The notes under the pieces: model-generated
Seen by the model: only the letters and a program-made list of their open reading frames with translations
Told to the model about the DNA's origin: nothing
The model's database searches: none
Position numbers and translations under genes: made by a program
NCBI GenBank assembly: GCA_937877455.1
Contig: CALFIU010000100.1
Coordinates: forward strand, 32,929 to 96,928
Direction of reading: 5' to 3'
Source: an uncultured Bacteroidales bacterium
GTDB taxonomy: Bacteria > Bacteroidota > Bacteroidia > Bacteroidales > UBA3824
DNA length: 64,000 nt
Shown here: positions 46,650 to 54,214 of the stretch, piece after piece
Numbering within the stretch: position 1 is the first letter of the stretch
Layout: the number at the start of each line of letters is the position of its first letter

Positions 46650-47112
46650 CCTTGTATTTATAGCAATGTTTGCCATTGTCGCCTATGTTGTGGCCATGGT
46701 AATAAAAAATAAGGAAATACCCGAAAGCATTTCTTCGACGGTGTTCAATCTTGACAAGAAATGGAAGTGGGTGTTTTCCGCTGTGATGTGGATAGTTGGC
46801 TTTCTCCTTATGCCACCTCTGATGGAAAAGGTGTCTGATTCGACACGGTTCATTGCTTTCTTCATGGTTGCAGGAATACTTTTCGTCGGAGCATCGCCCT
46901 TGGTTGCAAAGGAAAAGAACACTCTTCACTATGTGTGCGCTGCCGTTGCAGGAATAGCATCACAGTTGTTGGTAGCCCTTAACCAACCGCTGTTGCTACT
47001 GATATGGTTCTTGTATATCGGCTATACTCTCGCAGCAAAGGATGGCAGTAGAAACTTTTTCTGGGTGGAAGTTTCGTGTATGCTGTCTGTCTTTGTTTAT
47101 TGTTTAACGTAA
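46642..47112 (+). CDS. Multi-pass membrane protein
   Basis: The 156-residue protein has about five hydrophobic helices (residues 3-20, 41-60, 66-84, 97-120 and 130-150 approximately). It lies between the fibre genes and the holin. It could be part of the lysis module or a membrane moron; no family was recognised. An ATG nine bases upstream (46,633) is also possible. Confidence 0.65.
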   Translation: MNSLVFIAMFAIVAYVVAMVIKNKEIPESISSTVFNLDKKWKWVFSAVMWIVGFLLMPPLMEKVSDSTRFIAFFMVAGILFVGASPLVAKEKNTLHYVCAAVAGIASQLLVALNQPLLLLIWFLYIGYTLAAKDGSRNFFWVEVSCMLSVFVYCLT

Positions 47113-47128
47113 AAACTTTTTTAATGGT

Positions 47129-47668
47129 ATGAAATTAGACAACACTATCACACAGACAACTTCTGGTCTCTTCACTCCTGTAGCCATCGGGTTCATCCAG
47201 AATAGCATTCAGATGATGATACCCTGGCTTATTGTTATGTTTGTCGTTATCCTCACAGACCTCATATCTGGCATAAGGAAGTCCATCAAACTCGGTGTGG
47301 AAGTTTCGCCATCTACAGCCTTTAGGGAAACTATGGGTAAGATGGTGACTTACTTCAGTTGGGTTATCATGGTGTGCCTTTTAGATGTTGCGATGGGTGG
47401 AGAAACCACCGCCGCAAAATGGGGTTGCTTGCTTGTCATAGCGATTGAGGGTGGAAGCATAGTCAGCAATATACTAAAGCCATACGGTGTGGAGATTTCT
47501 CTGAAAGGGATTTTGCGTGTAATCTTCATGCGTTCGCCTCTGAATGCGTCGCAGGAAGAGGCTGAACAGGTCATACGAGACAAGAAGATTGAGCAAATTC
47601 GTAAGAAAGAACATGAAAAGTGGAACCACAAAAGCAAAAAAGGACATGGTACTAAAGAAAGGAAGTAG
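47129..47668 (+). CDS. Holin
   Basis: The 179-residue protein has three to four hydrophobic helices (about residues 30-50, 76-95 and 97-120) and a strongly basic, helical C-terminus. Its place directly before the amidase endolysin and its layout match the large phage holin (toxin secretion/lysis) family of Bacteroidetes phages. It would open the inner membrane at the end of the lytic cycle. The endolysin gene starts 23 bases before its stop. Confidence 0.75.
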   Translation: MKLDNTITQTTSGLFTPVAIGFIQNSIQMMIPWLIVMFVVILTDLISGIRKSIKLGVEVSPSTAFRETMGKMVTYFSWVIMVCLLDVAMGGETTAAKWGCLLVIAIEGGSIVSNILKPYGVEISLKGILRVIFMRSPLNASQEEAEQVIRDKKIEQIRKKEHEKWNHKSKKGHGTKERK

Positions 47669-48329
47669 AGGCGATGAGGTCAGGGCTTTGCAACAAGCCC
47701 TGCACCTCTATGTTGATGGTATATTCGGTATTCTAACCGAGGAAGCCGTCAAGGAATATCAGAAGGCGCATGGTCTTGTTGCCGATGGAATAGTTGGCGA
47801 TAAGACGTGGGCGAAACTCTTTCCATCTGGAAAGACATCTGTCACGTTGCAAAAAAGCAAGAGGGTGATCAATGAGATTATCATACATTGTACTGCTACT
47901 CCAGAAGGTCAGGATATGACTGTTGAACAGATTACGGCAAGTCACAAGAAACGTGGTTTTACCACTATCGGCTATCACTACGTTATCTATCGTGACGGAT
48001 CTATCCATAAGGGTAGGGATGTCAATGTCAGTGGAGCCCATTGCACAAATCACAATACTCACTCAATCGGAGTAAGTTATGTTGGCGGTCTTGAGAATAT
48101 CCCAGGTGTCGCCTACAACAAACTTCCGATAAAGGACACTCGCACAGCAAAGCAAAAAGCGGCTTTGCTGAAACTATTGAAAGACTTGAAGGTTCTTTAT
48201 CCGAAAGCAAAGATTATCGGACATCGTGATACTTCGCCAGACAAGAACGGAAACGGAATCATAGAGCCTTTTGAGTGGATAAAGGGTTGTCCTTGTTTCG
48301 ACGCAAAGACGGAGTACAAAAACATCTGA
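47646..48329 (+). CDS. Endolysin: PG-binding + N-acetylmuramoyl-L-alanine amidase
   Basis: The 227-residue enzyme cuts the bond between muramic acid and the stem peptide. Residues 1-60 are a peptidoglycan-binding domain (GSRGDEVRALQQAL, VDGIFG, VADGIVGDKTW). Residues 75-220 are an Amidase_2 (PGRP-like) domain with zinc ligands His81 (IIIHCTA), His193 (GHRD) and Cys217 (KGCPCFD). There is no signal peptide, so it depends on the holin. The start at 47,646 gives the complete binding repeat. Confidence 0.9.
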   Translation: MVLKKGSRGDEVRALQQALHLYVDGIFGILTEEAVKEYQKAHGLVADGIVGDKTWAKLFPSGKTSVTLQKSKRVINEIIIHCTATPEGQDMTVEQITASHKKRGFTTIGYHYVIYRDGSIHKGRDVNVSGAHCTNHNTHSIGVSYVGGLENIPGVAYNKLPIKDTRTAKQKAALLKLLKDLKVLYPKAKIIGHRDTSPDKNGNGIIEPFEWIKGCPCFDAKTEYKNI

Positions 48330-48332
48330 GTT

Positions 48333-48893
48333 ATGGAAAAGAAAATCTTATCTTACATCGTTCTTTCGCTGCTTATCTTGCTTGGCGTTTCTTTGTTCTG
48401 GAACTACAAGCAGTACAGAGATATGAACGATCGTCCGAAAGTTGTGAGAGATAGCGTAACCGTTATTCAGTACGTAGAGAAGAAAGACTCTATGCCCAAT
48501 GCGAAGACGGAAACTGTTGTCGGTAGTATAAAAGTTCCGATACCAAAGAAGAAAAAAGATTTGGAACTTCCACCTACCGTTCAAGATTCTTTGCCAAATC
48601 TTTCACATACCGTTCCTAACGAAGAAATGGAAGATAGTCTTGAATTGGAGATTACGCAGAAAGTCTATTCTGATAGTACATATACGGCTTATGTAAGCGG
48701 TTATAGACCGAACTTGGATAGTATCTTTGTAAGGCAGAAAGTTATTACAAATACGATTCACGAAACAATAACCATCGAAAAAAAGAAGTTCCGGCGATGG
48801 AATGTCGGAATCATTGGCGGTTATGGGTATGGCTTTCAATCAAAGACTTTTGAACCGTTTATCGGTGTTGGCGTGTCCGTAAGTCTGTTTTAA
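48333..48893 (+). CDS. Spanin-like/DUF6808-type membrane-anchored protein
   Basis: The 186-residue protein has one N-terminal membrane helix (residues 5-22), then a long periplasmic part, and a C-terminal Gly/aromatic beta segment (WNVGIIGGYGYGF...GVGVSVSLF) that looks like outer-membrane strands. Coming right after the endolysin, it could be an inner-outer membrane-linking spanin. It resembles proteins labelled DUF6808 in Bacteroidetes phages. Confidence 0.6.
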   Translation: MEKKILSYIVLSLLILLGVSLFWNYKQYRDMNDRPKVVRDSVTVIQYVEKKDSMPNAKTETVVGSIKVPIPKKKKDLELPPTVQDSLPNLSHTVPNEEMEDSLELEITQKVYSDSTYTAYVSGYRPNLDSIFVRQKVITNTIHETITIEKKKFRRWNVGIIGGYGYGFQSKTFEPFIGVGVSVSLF

Positions 48894-48907
48894 TCTTATT
48901 TGCAGAG

Positions 48908-48955
48908 AAAATCCTCCGACGGTGTAATTGTTTGACCGTCAGAGGATTTCTTTCT
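48908..48955. terminator. Bidirectional terminator after the lysis module
   Basis: AAATCCTCCGACGGT pairs with ACCGTCAGAGGATTT (one mismatch), followed by CTTTCTT on the + strand. It separates the late + operon from the convergent - operon. Confidence 0.78.
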
Positions 48956-49001
48956 TCGCGGGAAATCAAGGGAAATTATAGGGGAATTTCCCCTATTTGA
49001 T

Positions 49002-49601
49002 TCAGTCTTCTTCTTTGAGGAAAGCAAAGAACTGACCCCACAATTTTGCGAAACGCTCTCCGCACTGCGCAGCCAGCTCTCGCGTTTTGAAGCAGAGCCG
49101 ACCGCCGCTGCACGCGCTCGAGAACGAGGAGGCGTAATACGCGTACGAGCAAGCGACCCCCGCGTACGCATTCGCAACGTAGTACGAGCGACCAAGGACG
49201 CGACTTCTTTCTTCTTCATCCATCCTGTCTATCTCTTCTTTGGTATAGAGCAAGAACCAAGGATAGTAGCGGTATTCGTCTTCTGTGAATAACGGGAACT
49301 GGTCAAGTTCATCAACCGTCAGTTCGTTGTATGCAGCACAGACGATACGCAGTTTCATCATGGCTTGCACATCAAGAGGCAGTTCGCCGATGCAGTCTGG
49401 CAATGTCATACCTGTGTAGGCGATGGCATCCTCAACAGTTTTGATACGCTCCCAGATGGGGATTGAAGTGTCGTAGAGGTCGATTTCCTCTTTTTCTGTT
49501 CCAAGATTGGTTTCGCCACCACACTCTTTGATCAATGCAGAAAGTTTTTCTGCAAAAAGTTCAGCCTGATTGTCAGGCACGTTGATTTTGATTTCTTTCA
49601 T
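49002..49601 (-). CDS. DGR target 2: small protein with variable lectin-like end
   Basis: The 199-residue protein has no signal peptide or membrane helix. An N-terminal helical part contains PIWERIKTVEDAIAYTG, then YRYYPWFLLY (residues about 111-120) precedes the variable repeat (133-171), followed by RLCFKTRELAAQCGERFAKL. A YPWF...variable...SRLCFK layout is widespread in small Bacteroidetes phage and prophage proteins, to my recollection. It is the last gene of the accessory operon and is not in the structural module, so its ligand is probably not a phage receptor; that is inference. Confidence 0.85.
   Translation of the reverse strand: MKEIKINVPDNQAELFAEKLSALIKECGGETNLGTEKEEIDLYDTSIPIWERIKTVEDAIAYTGMTLPDCIGELPLDVQAMMKLRIVCAAYNELTVDELDQFPLFTEDEYRYYPWFLLYTKEEIDRMDEEERSRVLGRSYYVANAYAGVACSYAYYASSFSSACSGGRLCFKTRELAAQCGERFAKLWGQFFAFLKEED
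49091..49204 (-). repeat. DGR variable repeat 2 (VR2)
   Basis: On the - strand these 114 bases align without gaps to the TR 4.8 kb away. All 17 differences are at TR adenines; no G, C or T position differs. Six of 12 template Asn codons became Tyr; others are Ser, Val, Phe and Cys. Two template Thr codons became Ala. It shares only part of its substitutions with VR1, so the two were mutated independently. Confidence 0.97.
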
Positions 49602-49614
49602 AATGTTTTGATTT

Positions 49615-49893
49615 TTATTCGTGATCTTTTGGATTGAGTAGTTCTGTTTCTCCCATTTCTTTCAGCAAGGAATTGAACTCTTCCACCGTATTGTTATTAG
49701 GACGGAAATAATCTTTAACCATGCTGAATGGTTTAAGGTAGTTTTTAAGAACGTCACGGGCTTCTTCCCTTGCTCTTTCGGCACACATTTCAATATATTC
49801 TTCTTCAGTCATATTGATGTGTGTTAAAGTATCGACAACTGTTGAGAATCGACAATACTTTCCATTTGGTTGTTTTGAAATGAATGCTCCCAT
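49615..49893 (-). CDS. Hypothetical protein
   Basis: The protein has 92 residues, with a helical middle (MTEEEYIEMCAERAREEARD), and was not recognised. It lies 13 bases before the DGR target 2 gene in the same operon. Confidence 0.55.
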   Translation of the reverse strand: MGAFISKQPNGKYCRFSTVVDTLTHINMTEEEYIEMCAERAREEARDVLKNYLKPFSMVKDYFRPNNNTVEEFNSLLKEMGETELLNPKDHE

Positions 49894-49908
49894 ATCTATC
49901 TTTTTTAA

Positions 49909-50337
49909 TTAAATTAGTTTCTTGTATTTTTCAAATGCCTTATTATCTTTCTTCTTTTCTCTGTATGCAACTATCAAATCTAAGATTATATCAGATAGGC
50001 TTTTAATACTAATCTTGAATCCATGACGTTCTGCAAAAGACAAGATTTGATTATCATTTGGAACTGTGCAAATATAACCAGGCTTTTCAAATGCAGAAAA
50101 GATAGGGTAATTTGTTCTTCCCAAAGCATTCCATGCCTTTCCCATACTTGGTTTATATGTTTCTGCTTTATTCCAATCATAATGCTTAAAGTTCCAGAAA
50201 TTCGCAAGGTTTATCTTCAACAAAGTTGCTTGCTCACCTTTTGGTTTTACAAAATAGTGAGTAGATTCCTTGTGAAAGCCAAACTCACGCAAAATGTGGG
50301 AAATGGCAAAAATCTGTTCAATTTGGAGATCTGTCAT
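49909..50337 (-). CDS. Hypothetical protein
   Basis: The 142-residue protein was not recognised. It starts in an ATGA overlap with the radical SAM gene. It looks like a small mixed alpha/beta protein with an early FHKESTHYFV segment. The A/T content is higher than in the neighbours, which suggests separate acquisition. Confidence 0.55.
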   Translation of the reverse strand: MTDLQIEQIFAISHILREFGFHKESTHYFVKPKGEQATLLKINLANFWNFKHYDWNKAETYKPSMGKAWNALGRTNYPIFSAFEKPGYICTVPNDNQILSFAERHGFKISIKSLSDIILDLIVAYREKKKDNKAFEKYKKLI

Positions 50338-51179
50338 TGAATAAAGATGTTGTAGTCTGCATTCACGTTGTTACGAGAAGTCCAGTAGTCTGGGGCGGCG
50401 AAAACAACTCTTTCCCTAACAGACTCTTTCCAATAAACTTTCGCCTTTGCATGTTTGAGTTGCATCAGACCCTCCACCTGTCCGATGAAAAATGCAAGTT
50501 TATCACCATCGTAGTAGTCTGATTTCACTCCAGAGCGAAGTCCGATACGGTAGAGGTCGCAGAAATCAATAGTCTGCTCAATCATAGAGAGTGAACTATC
50601 GAAGTCAATGACAGGCTCAATGCTTGCGAAGGTCTTAATGCCTTGGTCGTGCAAGAGTTTCATTGCAGATATTCTCGCAGCGTTTGAATCAGCCTTTGGC
50701 TCCATTTCGTCGTGACCTGTGAGGGTAAAACCGACACAAAGGAGTCCTCTTTCTTTTCCGACATCAATCATGTCTAATGAAGAGATACCATAAGACCATT
50801 GCGCCATTTTTGTGAGGATTGTAACAGGCACGTCCTGTTCCATCGCCATTATAGCACATCTACGAGTAAGGCTAATTGTTTCTGGCAGACATGGATCTGT
50901 TATGAATGAGAAGAAGATGCCTCCGTCGGCAATCAGTTCGTCACGATGTGCGATAAGTTCTTTCACAAACTTTTTCATCACATCATCATCTGACTTGAAG
51001 CATGAGCGCAGTTCTGGTGTTCCAGTACCAAGTTCCTTACTCAGCACTCCGCGATTAAGGTAGCAGTAGGCACAGCCATTCGTGCAACGCTTATATGCGC
51101 TGAAACTATGTTTGGCGTACTCTGCTGCTGCCCCTCTCGGACTTTTGATTACATTGTTCGTTGCCATGACACTACTCAT
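50334..51179 (-). CDS. Radical SAM protein, spore photoproduct lyase-like
   Basis: The 281-residue protein has the CxxxCxxC cluster motif as CTNGCAYC (Cys32, Cys36, Cys39), which binds a 4Fe-4S cluster and S-adenosylmethionine. Segments ADGGIFFSFITDPCLP, PVTILTKMAQWS and LCVGFTLTGHDE follow the SplB/DNA repair photolyase-like order. Substrate is unknown; DNA or tRNA modification or repair are possible. It overlaps the next gene by ATGA. The ATG at 51,179 is preferred; ATG 51,167 is an alternative. Confidence 0.8.
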   Translation of the reverse strand: MSSVMATNNVIKSPRGAAAEYAKHSFSAYKRCTNGCAYCYLNRGVLSKELGTGTPELRSCFKSDDDVMKKFVKELIAHRDELIADGGIFFSFITDPCLPETISLTRRCAIMAMEQDVPVTILTKMAQWSYGISSLDMIDVGKERGLLCVGFTLTGHDEMEPKADSNAARISAMKLLHDQGIKTFASIEPVIDFDSSLSMIEQTIDFCDLYRIGLRSGVKSDYYDGDKLAFFIGQVEGLMQLKHAKAKVYWKESVRERVVFAAPDYWTSRNNVNADYNIFIQ

Positions 51180-51450
51180 CAATGGTTTCTATCCTGTCTG
51201 CCGTCCACACAACAATTCGACGCTTGCTTACTTCGCCAGCCTGTGTGATCATGTTGACGTAAGGTACAACATTGTTGTTTTCGATAATGTTGTTTGTGAC
51301 AACACCAATGCGGATTTTACCTTTATCATTGATAACCTTTACCTTGGTTCCAACGGGATAGGTGATGTTCGTCTTGATGTACTCTTCTTGCAACTCTCTG
51401 AGCTGTTGCTGAAGAGCATTGCTTTTCTCGATGTATTCTTCTTTCTTCAT
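51172..51450 (-). CDS. Hypothetical protein (SH3/KOW-like barrel)
   Basis: The 92-residue protein has an N-terminal helix (1-26) and a C-terminal beta region (YPVGTKVKVINDKGKIRIGVV) resembling small barrel proteins that bind nucleic acid or proteins. It sits between the ACP and radical SAM genes and overlaps the latter. Function unknown. Confidence 0.55.
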   Translation of the reverse strand: MKKEEYIEKSNALQQQLRELQEEYIKTNITYPVGTKVKVINDKGKIRIGVVTNNIIENNNVVPYVNMITQAGEVSKRRIVVWTADRIETIDE

Positions 51451-51455
51451 TGCTA

Positions 51456-51698
51456 TTACTTTTTGAATTTAACAACCAGGTCCACATAATCTTTCGTTGT
51501 GATAGCCTTTTCTGCATCATCGTCGGGAATAGTGATACTAAATTCCTTTTCGATATCCATGATTAGTTCCACTCTGTCAAGTGAGTCCATACCAAGAGTT
51601 TCCTCAAGATTGGTCTGTTCCTTAACCTCTGAGACATCGCACTCTGCTTTTTCGGCGATAATCTCCTTAACTCTTACTTCAATATCTTCTTTATTCAT
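51456..51698 (-). CDS. acpP: Acyl carrier protein
   Basis: The 80-residue protein matches bacterial ACP over its whole length, with the phosphopantetheine site DSLD (Ser39) at the start of helix II and the acidic helix VELIMDIEKEFSITIPDDDAEK (read in two parts). It would be activated by the host phosphopantetheinyl transferase. A free-standing ACP inside a phage accessory operon is rare. It overlaps the PurA-like gene by eight bases, so they are coupled. Confidence 0.88.
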   Translation of the reverse strand: MNKEDIEVRVKEIIAEKAECDVSEVKEQTNLEETLGMDSLDRVELIMDIEKEFSITIPDDDAEKAITTKDYVDLVVKFKK

Positions 51699-52875
51699 TG
51701 TTAATGATAAGTTTGAATTGTTCGTTACTTAGTTCTGGGCTGTATGAGCCGTAGAGTTTGTCGAAATAGATTGCCTGGAAATACAGGAATTGCTTAACCG
51801 TATCTCTCGAAAAGTCCATTTTCCTGTCAAGGTACGGTATGCTGTCCATCGTTACGCAGTCAAGGTGTGTTATAACACCATATAGTTTGAACTGGTATTG
51901 CAGTTTCAGATTGTCGATGTGGTGTCTGTCTATCACACGGCGAAGCAGGTTTTCGTCAAACACTCCATACTTGAAAACACCCTGAAAACCATCATTGGGG
52001 TTCGTCGGTTCGTCAAGAGAAAAGTATTCTCTAACCATATCTTCACGGAATGGGTTGTAACCGTTACCGTGCCGTGTTAGGTATGTCCTCATAACGAGAA
52101 ACACCTCCGCGTCTTTTAGGAATGTCTTTGAAACACCATTCAGACCCACCTTTGTCGGTGTGCAGTTTGGCATGAAGCCACATTCCATGTCAAGCAGAAG
52201 ACCTTGGGAACCTTCGAAGATGTAGGTTACATTTTCTGCATTCACATGATAATGTCGGAATGCCGCCCCCGATATGATAGGTTCGTTTTTCGCTGTTTTT
52301 CTCAACCATTCACAGGCTTCGACAAACCTTTTATCAAGTTCTGGCAATGCCTCTGTTTTGTAATAGTTTCTGGCAATTCCAAGGCATTTCGACGGGTTTG
52401 TTATTCCACAGCCATAGAGAGAATAAATCCCATACTCTGACTGTTTCATAAATTCGCACCGTTTGAACGTGTGATAGATACCCATTCCACAACTGCCGTG
52501 ACCCAATACTTTTGAGTCGTTGACGTTTGCATTGACATCGTAAGGTGTTGTTATACGGCAATTGTCGTTGATGTAGATTACAGGCGTAATGCCTTTCGCA
52601 ACCAACTGCTGATACTCTTCGTACATACAGATAGGGTCAATAATCACATTGCGGTCGAGATATGTTGGAACACCAAGCAGTACACCGCTGCCAAAGGAAC
52701 TACATACATGTTCGATGCCATTGGCGATGATGCGGTGTCCTGCCTGTTGACCGCCAGAGAATCGGATAACAATAGGCTTTTCCCCACGGTCAATGGCTTC
52801 TTTGCAAAGCCATTGAACAGTAGAGCCTTTGCCTTCGTCGCCGAAGAATGTTCCAAGAACAATCTGCGTCTTCAT
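51691..52875 (-). CDS. Adenylosuccinate synthetase-like enzyme (PurA/PurZ family)
   Basis: The 394-residue protein has the GTP/IMP site GDEGKG (12-17, with Asp13 present), FSGGQQAGH (39-47), FEGSQGLLLDMECG (from 220) and RTYLTRHGNG (about 265), all signatures of PurA, which joins a nucleoside monophosphate and aspartate. It is shorter than PurA and lacks the RGIGP segment (here GHGSCGMGIYH), as in divergent archaeal and viral members. As I recall, PurZ enzymes that make 2-aminoadenine lack the catalytic Asp, so its presence argues against PurZ. The ATG at 52,875 follows the vWA gene stop by one base. Confidence 0.82.
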   Translation of the reverse strand: MKTQIVLGTFFGDEGKGSTVQWLCKEAIDRGEKPIVIRFSGGQQAGHRIIANGIEHVCSSFGSGVLLGVPTYLDRNVIIDPICMYEEYQQLVAKGITPVIYINDNCRITTPYDVNANVNDSKVLGHGSCGMGIYHTFKRCEFMKQSEYGIYSLYGCGITNPSKCLGIARNYYKTEALPELDKRFVEACEWLRKTAKNEPIISGAAFRHYHVNAENVTYIFEGSQGLLLDMECGFMPNCTPTKVGLNGVSKTFLKDAEVFLVMRTYLTRHGNGYNPFREDMVREYFSLDEPTNPNDGFQGVFKYGVFDENLLRRVIDRHHIDNLKLQYQFKLYGVITHLDCVTMDSIPYLDRKMDFSRDTVKQFLYFQAIYFDKLYGSYSPELSNEQFKLIINNE

Positions 52876-52876
52876 A

Positions 52877-53767
52877 TCAGAGCGTGATTTTCTGTTCTTG
52901 TGTAGGTGCTGCTGCAACATTGGATTCTGTTTCCGCTGTCACATTGGCACTTCCATTAAACACGTTCATAATGATGGACGAAATGACGGGAACGAGGTTG
53001 TAGTTCTTGCGAGAAAGCACTACCACACGCTCGTTTCCAAGCAGTCCGCGCCACTTGCTGATGATAGAATTGTAGATTGGCAAGTCGCCCATGTGGACGT
53101 GATACAACTCCCATTGTTCACTTACCTCTTCGATAAGTGTTGTGGAAAGAATACCAGCCTGTGCGCCGTCGCCGAACAAATCCACAATGGCATTTTGCGG
53201 AACTTCTGCCAGACACGGTTCATCGCCAATCGTAATCAGAACGCCTTTCTTGTGACGTTTCTCCCATGAGTCAGTGATGGTGTGACGGCTTGCGAAATAC
53301 CAGGCAAGATTATAACTCTCACCATTGTTTCCACCGCCCTTACCTTCGAGGTAAACCTTCTGAAACCACTTCTCCATGAGTTCGTCACTACTCTCGAATT
53401 GACCGCATTGGATGGGTGCATTGTCAAAGTAGCAGTCGCCGACACCGATGAAGCATACTTGTGGATCTGGCACACCCGCGTCAATGATGGACTTCATAAT
53501 CTCTGGGAAAGAGCCTTTGATCAAGTCCATTGGGATATGACCCATACTGCCTGTTGTGTCAAGCGCGATGATGATTGGGAACGAATTGGGGTGTTCCTCT
53601 GAGTCGCGGCTTTCACGGATTTTGCCGTTGATTATCATTTCTGAATCAATGTGCTTTTGTGTGAAAGCCTGTTCCATGGCCGCAGCCTCGGACAGATGGG
53701 AATAAGCAGCCGTCCGTTCTGCACTACGGGCATGAGCCGACATATATGAATAACTACCACTACCCAT
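52877..53767 (-). CDS. vWA-domain protein with complete MIDAS
   Basis: The 296-residue protein has the metal-ion-dependent adhesion site DTTGSMG (Asp70 to Gly76), further MIDAS elements GGGNNGES, and GVLITIGDEPCL as the central sheet strand. It has no signal peptide, so it acts in the cytoplasm as a scaffold or partner protein. vWA proteins usually work with an ATPase or modifying enzyme; here the neighbours are the PurA-like enzyme and an unknown protein. Substrate unknown. Confidence 0.8.
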   Translation of the reverse strand: MGSGSYSYMSAHARSAERTAAYSHLSEAAAMEQAFTQKHIDSEMIINGKIRESRDSEEHPNSFPIIIALDTTGSMGHIPMDLIKGSFPEIMKSIIDAGVPDPQVCFIGVGDCYFDNAPIQCGQFESSDELMEKWFQKVYLEGKGGGNNGESYNLAWYFASRHTITDSWEKRHKKGVLITIGDEPCLAEVPQNAIVDLFGDGAQAGILSTTLIEEVSEQWELYHVHMGDLPIYNSIISKWRGLLGNERVVVLSRKNYNLVPVISSIIMNVFNGSANVTAETESNVAAAPTQEQKITL

Positions 53768-53770
53768 GAG

Positions 53771-54184
53771 TTAGCCCTCCTGCTCTTTATTGATGTTAGA
53801 CTTCCATTCTGGAGTGAGGTAAGGCTTCACCTTGCTCATGTCTGGGTATTCACCAAACAGCGTTTCGTAGTCATTGACGAGAATACCAAGGCGCACAGAC
53901 TGCTCACGACGTGTGATAAGGGTGCTGATACGGTTGTTCATCAACTTATCGGCATCGAAAGCACTTGGCGAAATGCCCTGTCCGGCGTTGGTCGGAAGAA
54001 TGTCGAGGATAGCATCTTCCAAGTCGCGGTCACACTGACGGACTTTTGCGCACACGTCTTCTATCTGACGGCGATACTTCAGTTCGGAATCTTCGAGCAT
54101 TGCATCAATGCGCGAGTCCTTAATCTGCTTAAAGGTCTGTTTGAGGGTAGAACCTAAGATACCCGTTGTTTTCTTTTCTTCCAT
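53771..54184 (-). CDS. Hypothetical helical protein
   Basis: The 137-residue, mostly helical protein is rich in Arg, Asp and Glu and was not recognised. It ends three bases before the vWA gene, so the two may act together. Confidence 0.6.
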   Translation of the reverse strand: MEEKKTTGILGSTLKQTFKQIKDSRIDAMLEDSELKYRRQIEDVCAKVRQCDRDLEDAILDILPTNAGQGISPSAFDADKLMNNRISTLITRREQSVRLGILVNDYETLFGEYPDMSKVKPYLTPEWKSNINKEQEG

Positions 54185-54214
54185 AATACTTGAGAAATTA
54201 AGTGAATAAATTAT

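Larger units (their letters stand above)
43950..49210. mobile_element. Diversity-generating retroelement (two targets)
   Basis: The element consists of VR1 at the end of the fibre gene, the template repeat (TR) 148 bases after VR1, the reverse transcriptase, and a second variable repeat VR2 in the inverted gene at 49,002-49,601. Compared with the TR, both VRs differ only where the TR has A (11 and 17 positions out of 27 adenines). This is the hallmark of adenine-specific mutagenic retrohoming. No Avd-like gene was seen beside the RT. Confidence 0.95.

Noticed and set aside
51691..52875. Assignment of the PurA-like enzyme as PurZ (2-aminoadenine pathway)
   Set aside because: The Asp in GDEGKG is kept and no other Z-genome gene is visible in the window, so only the family level is claimed.
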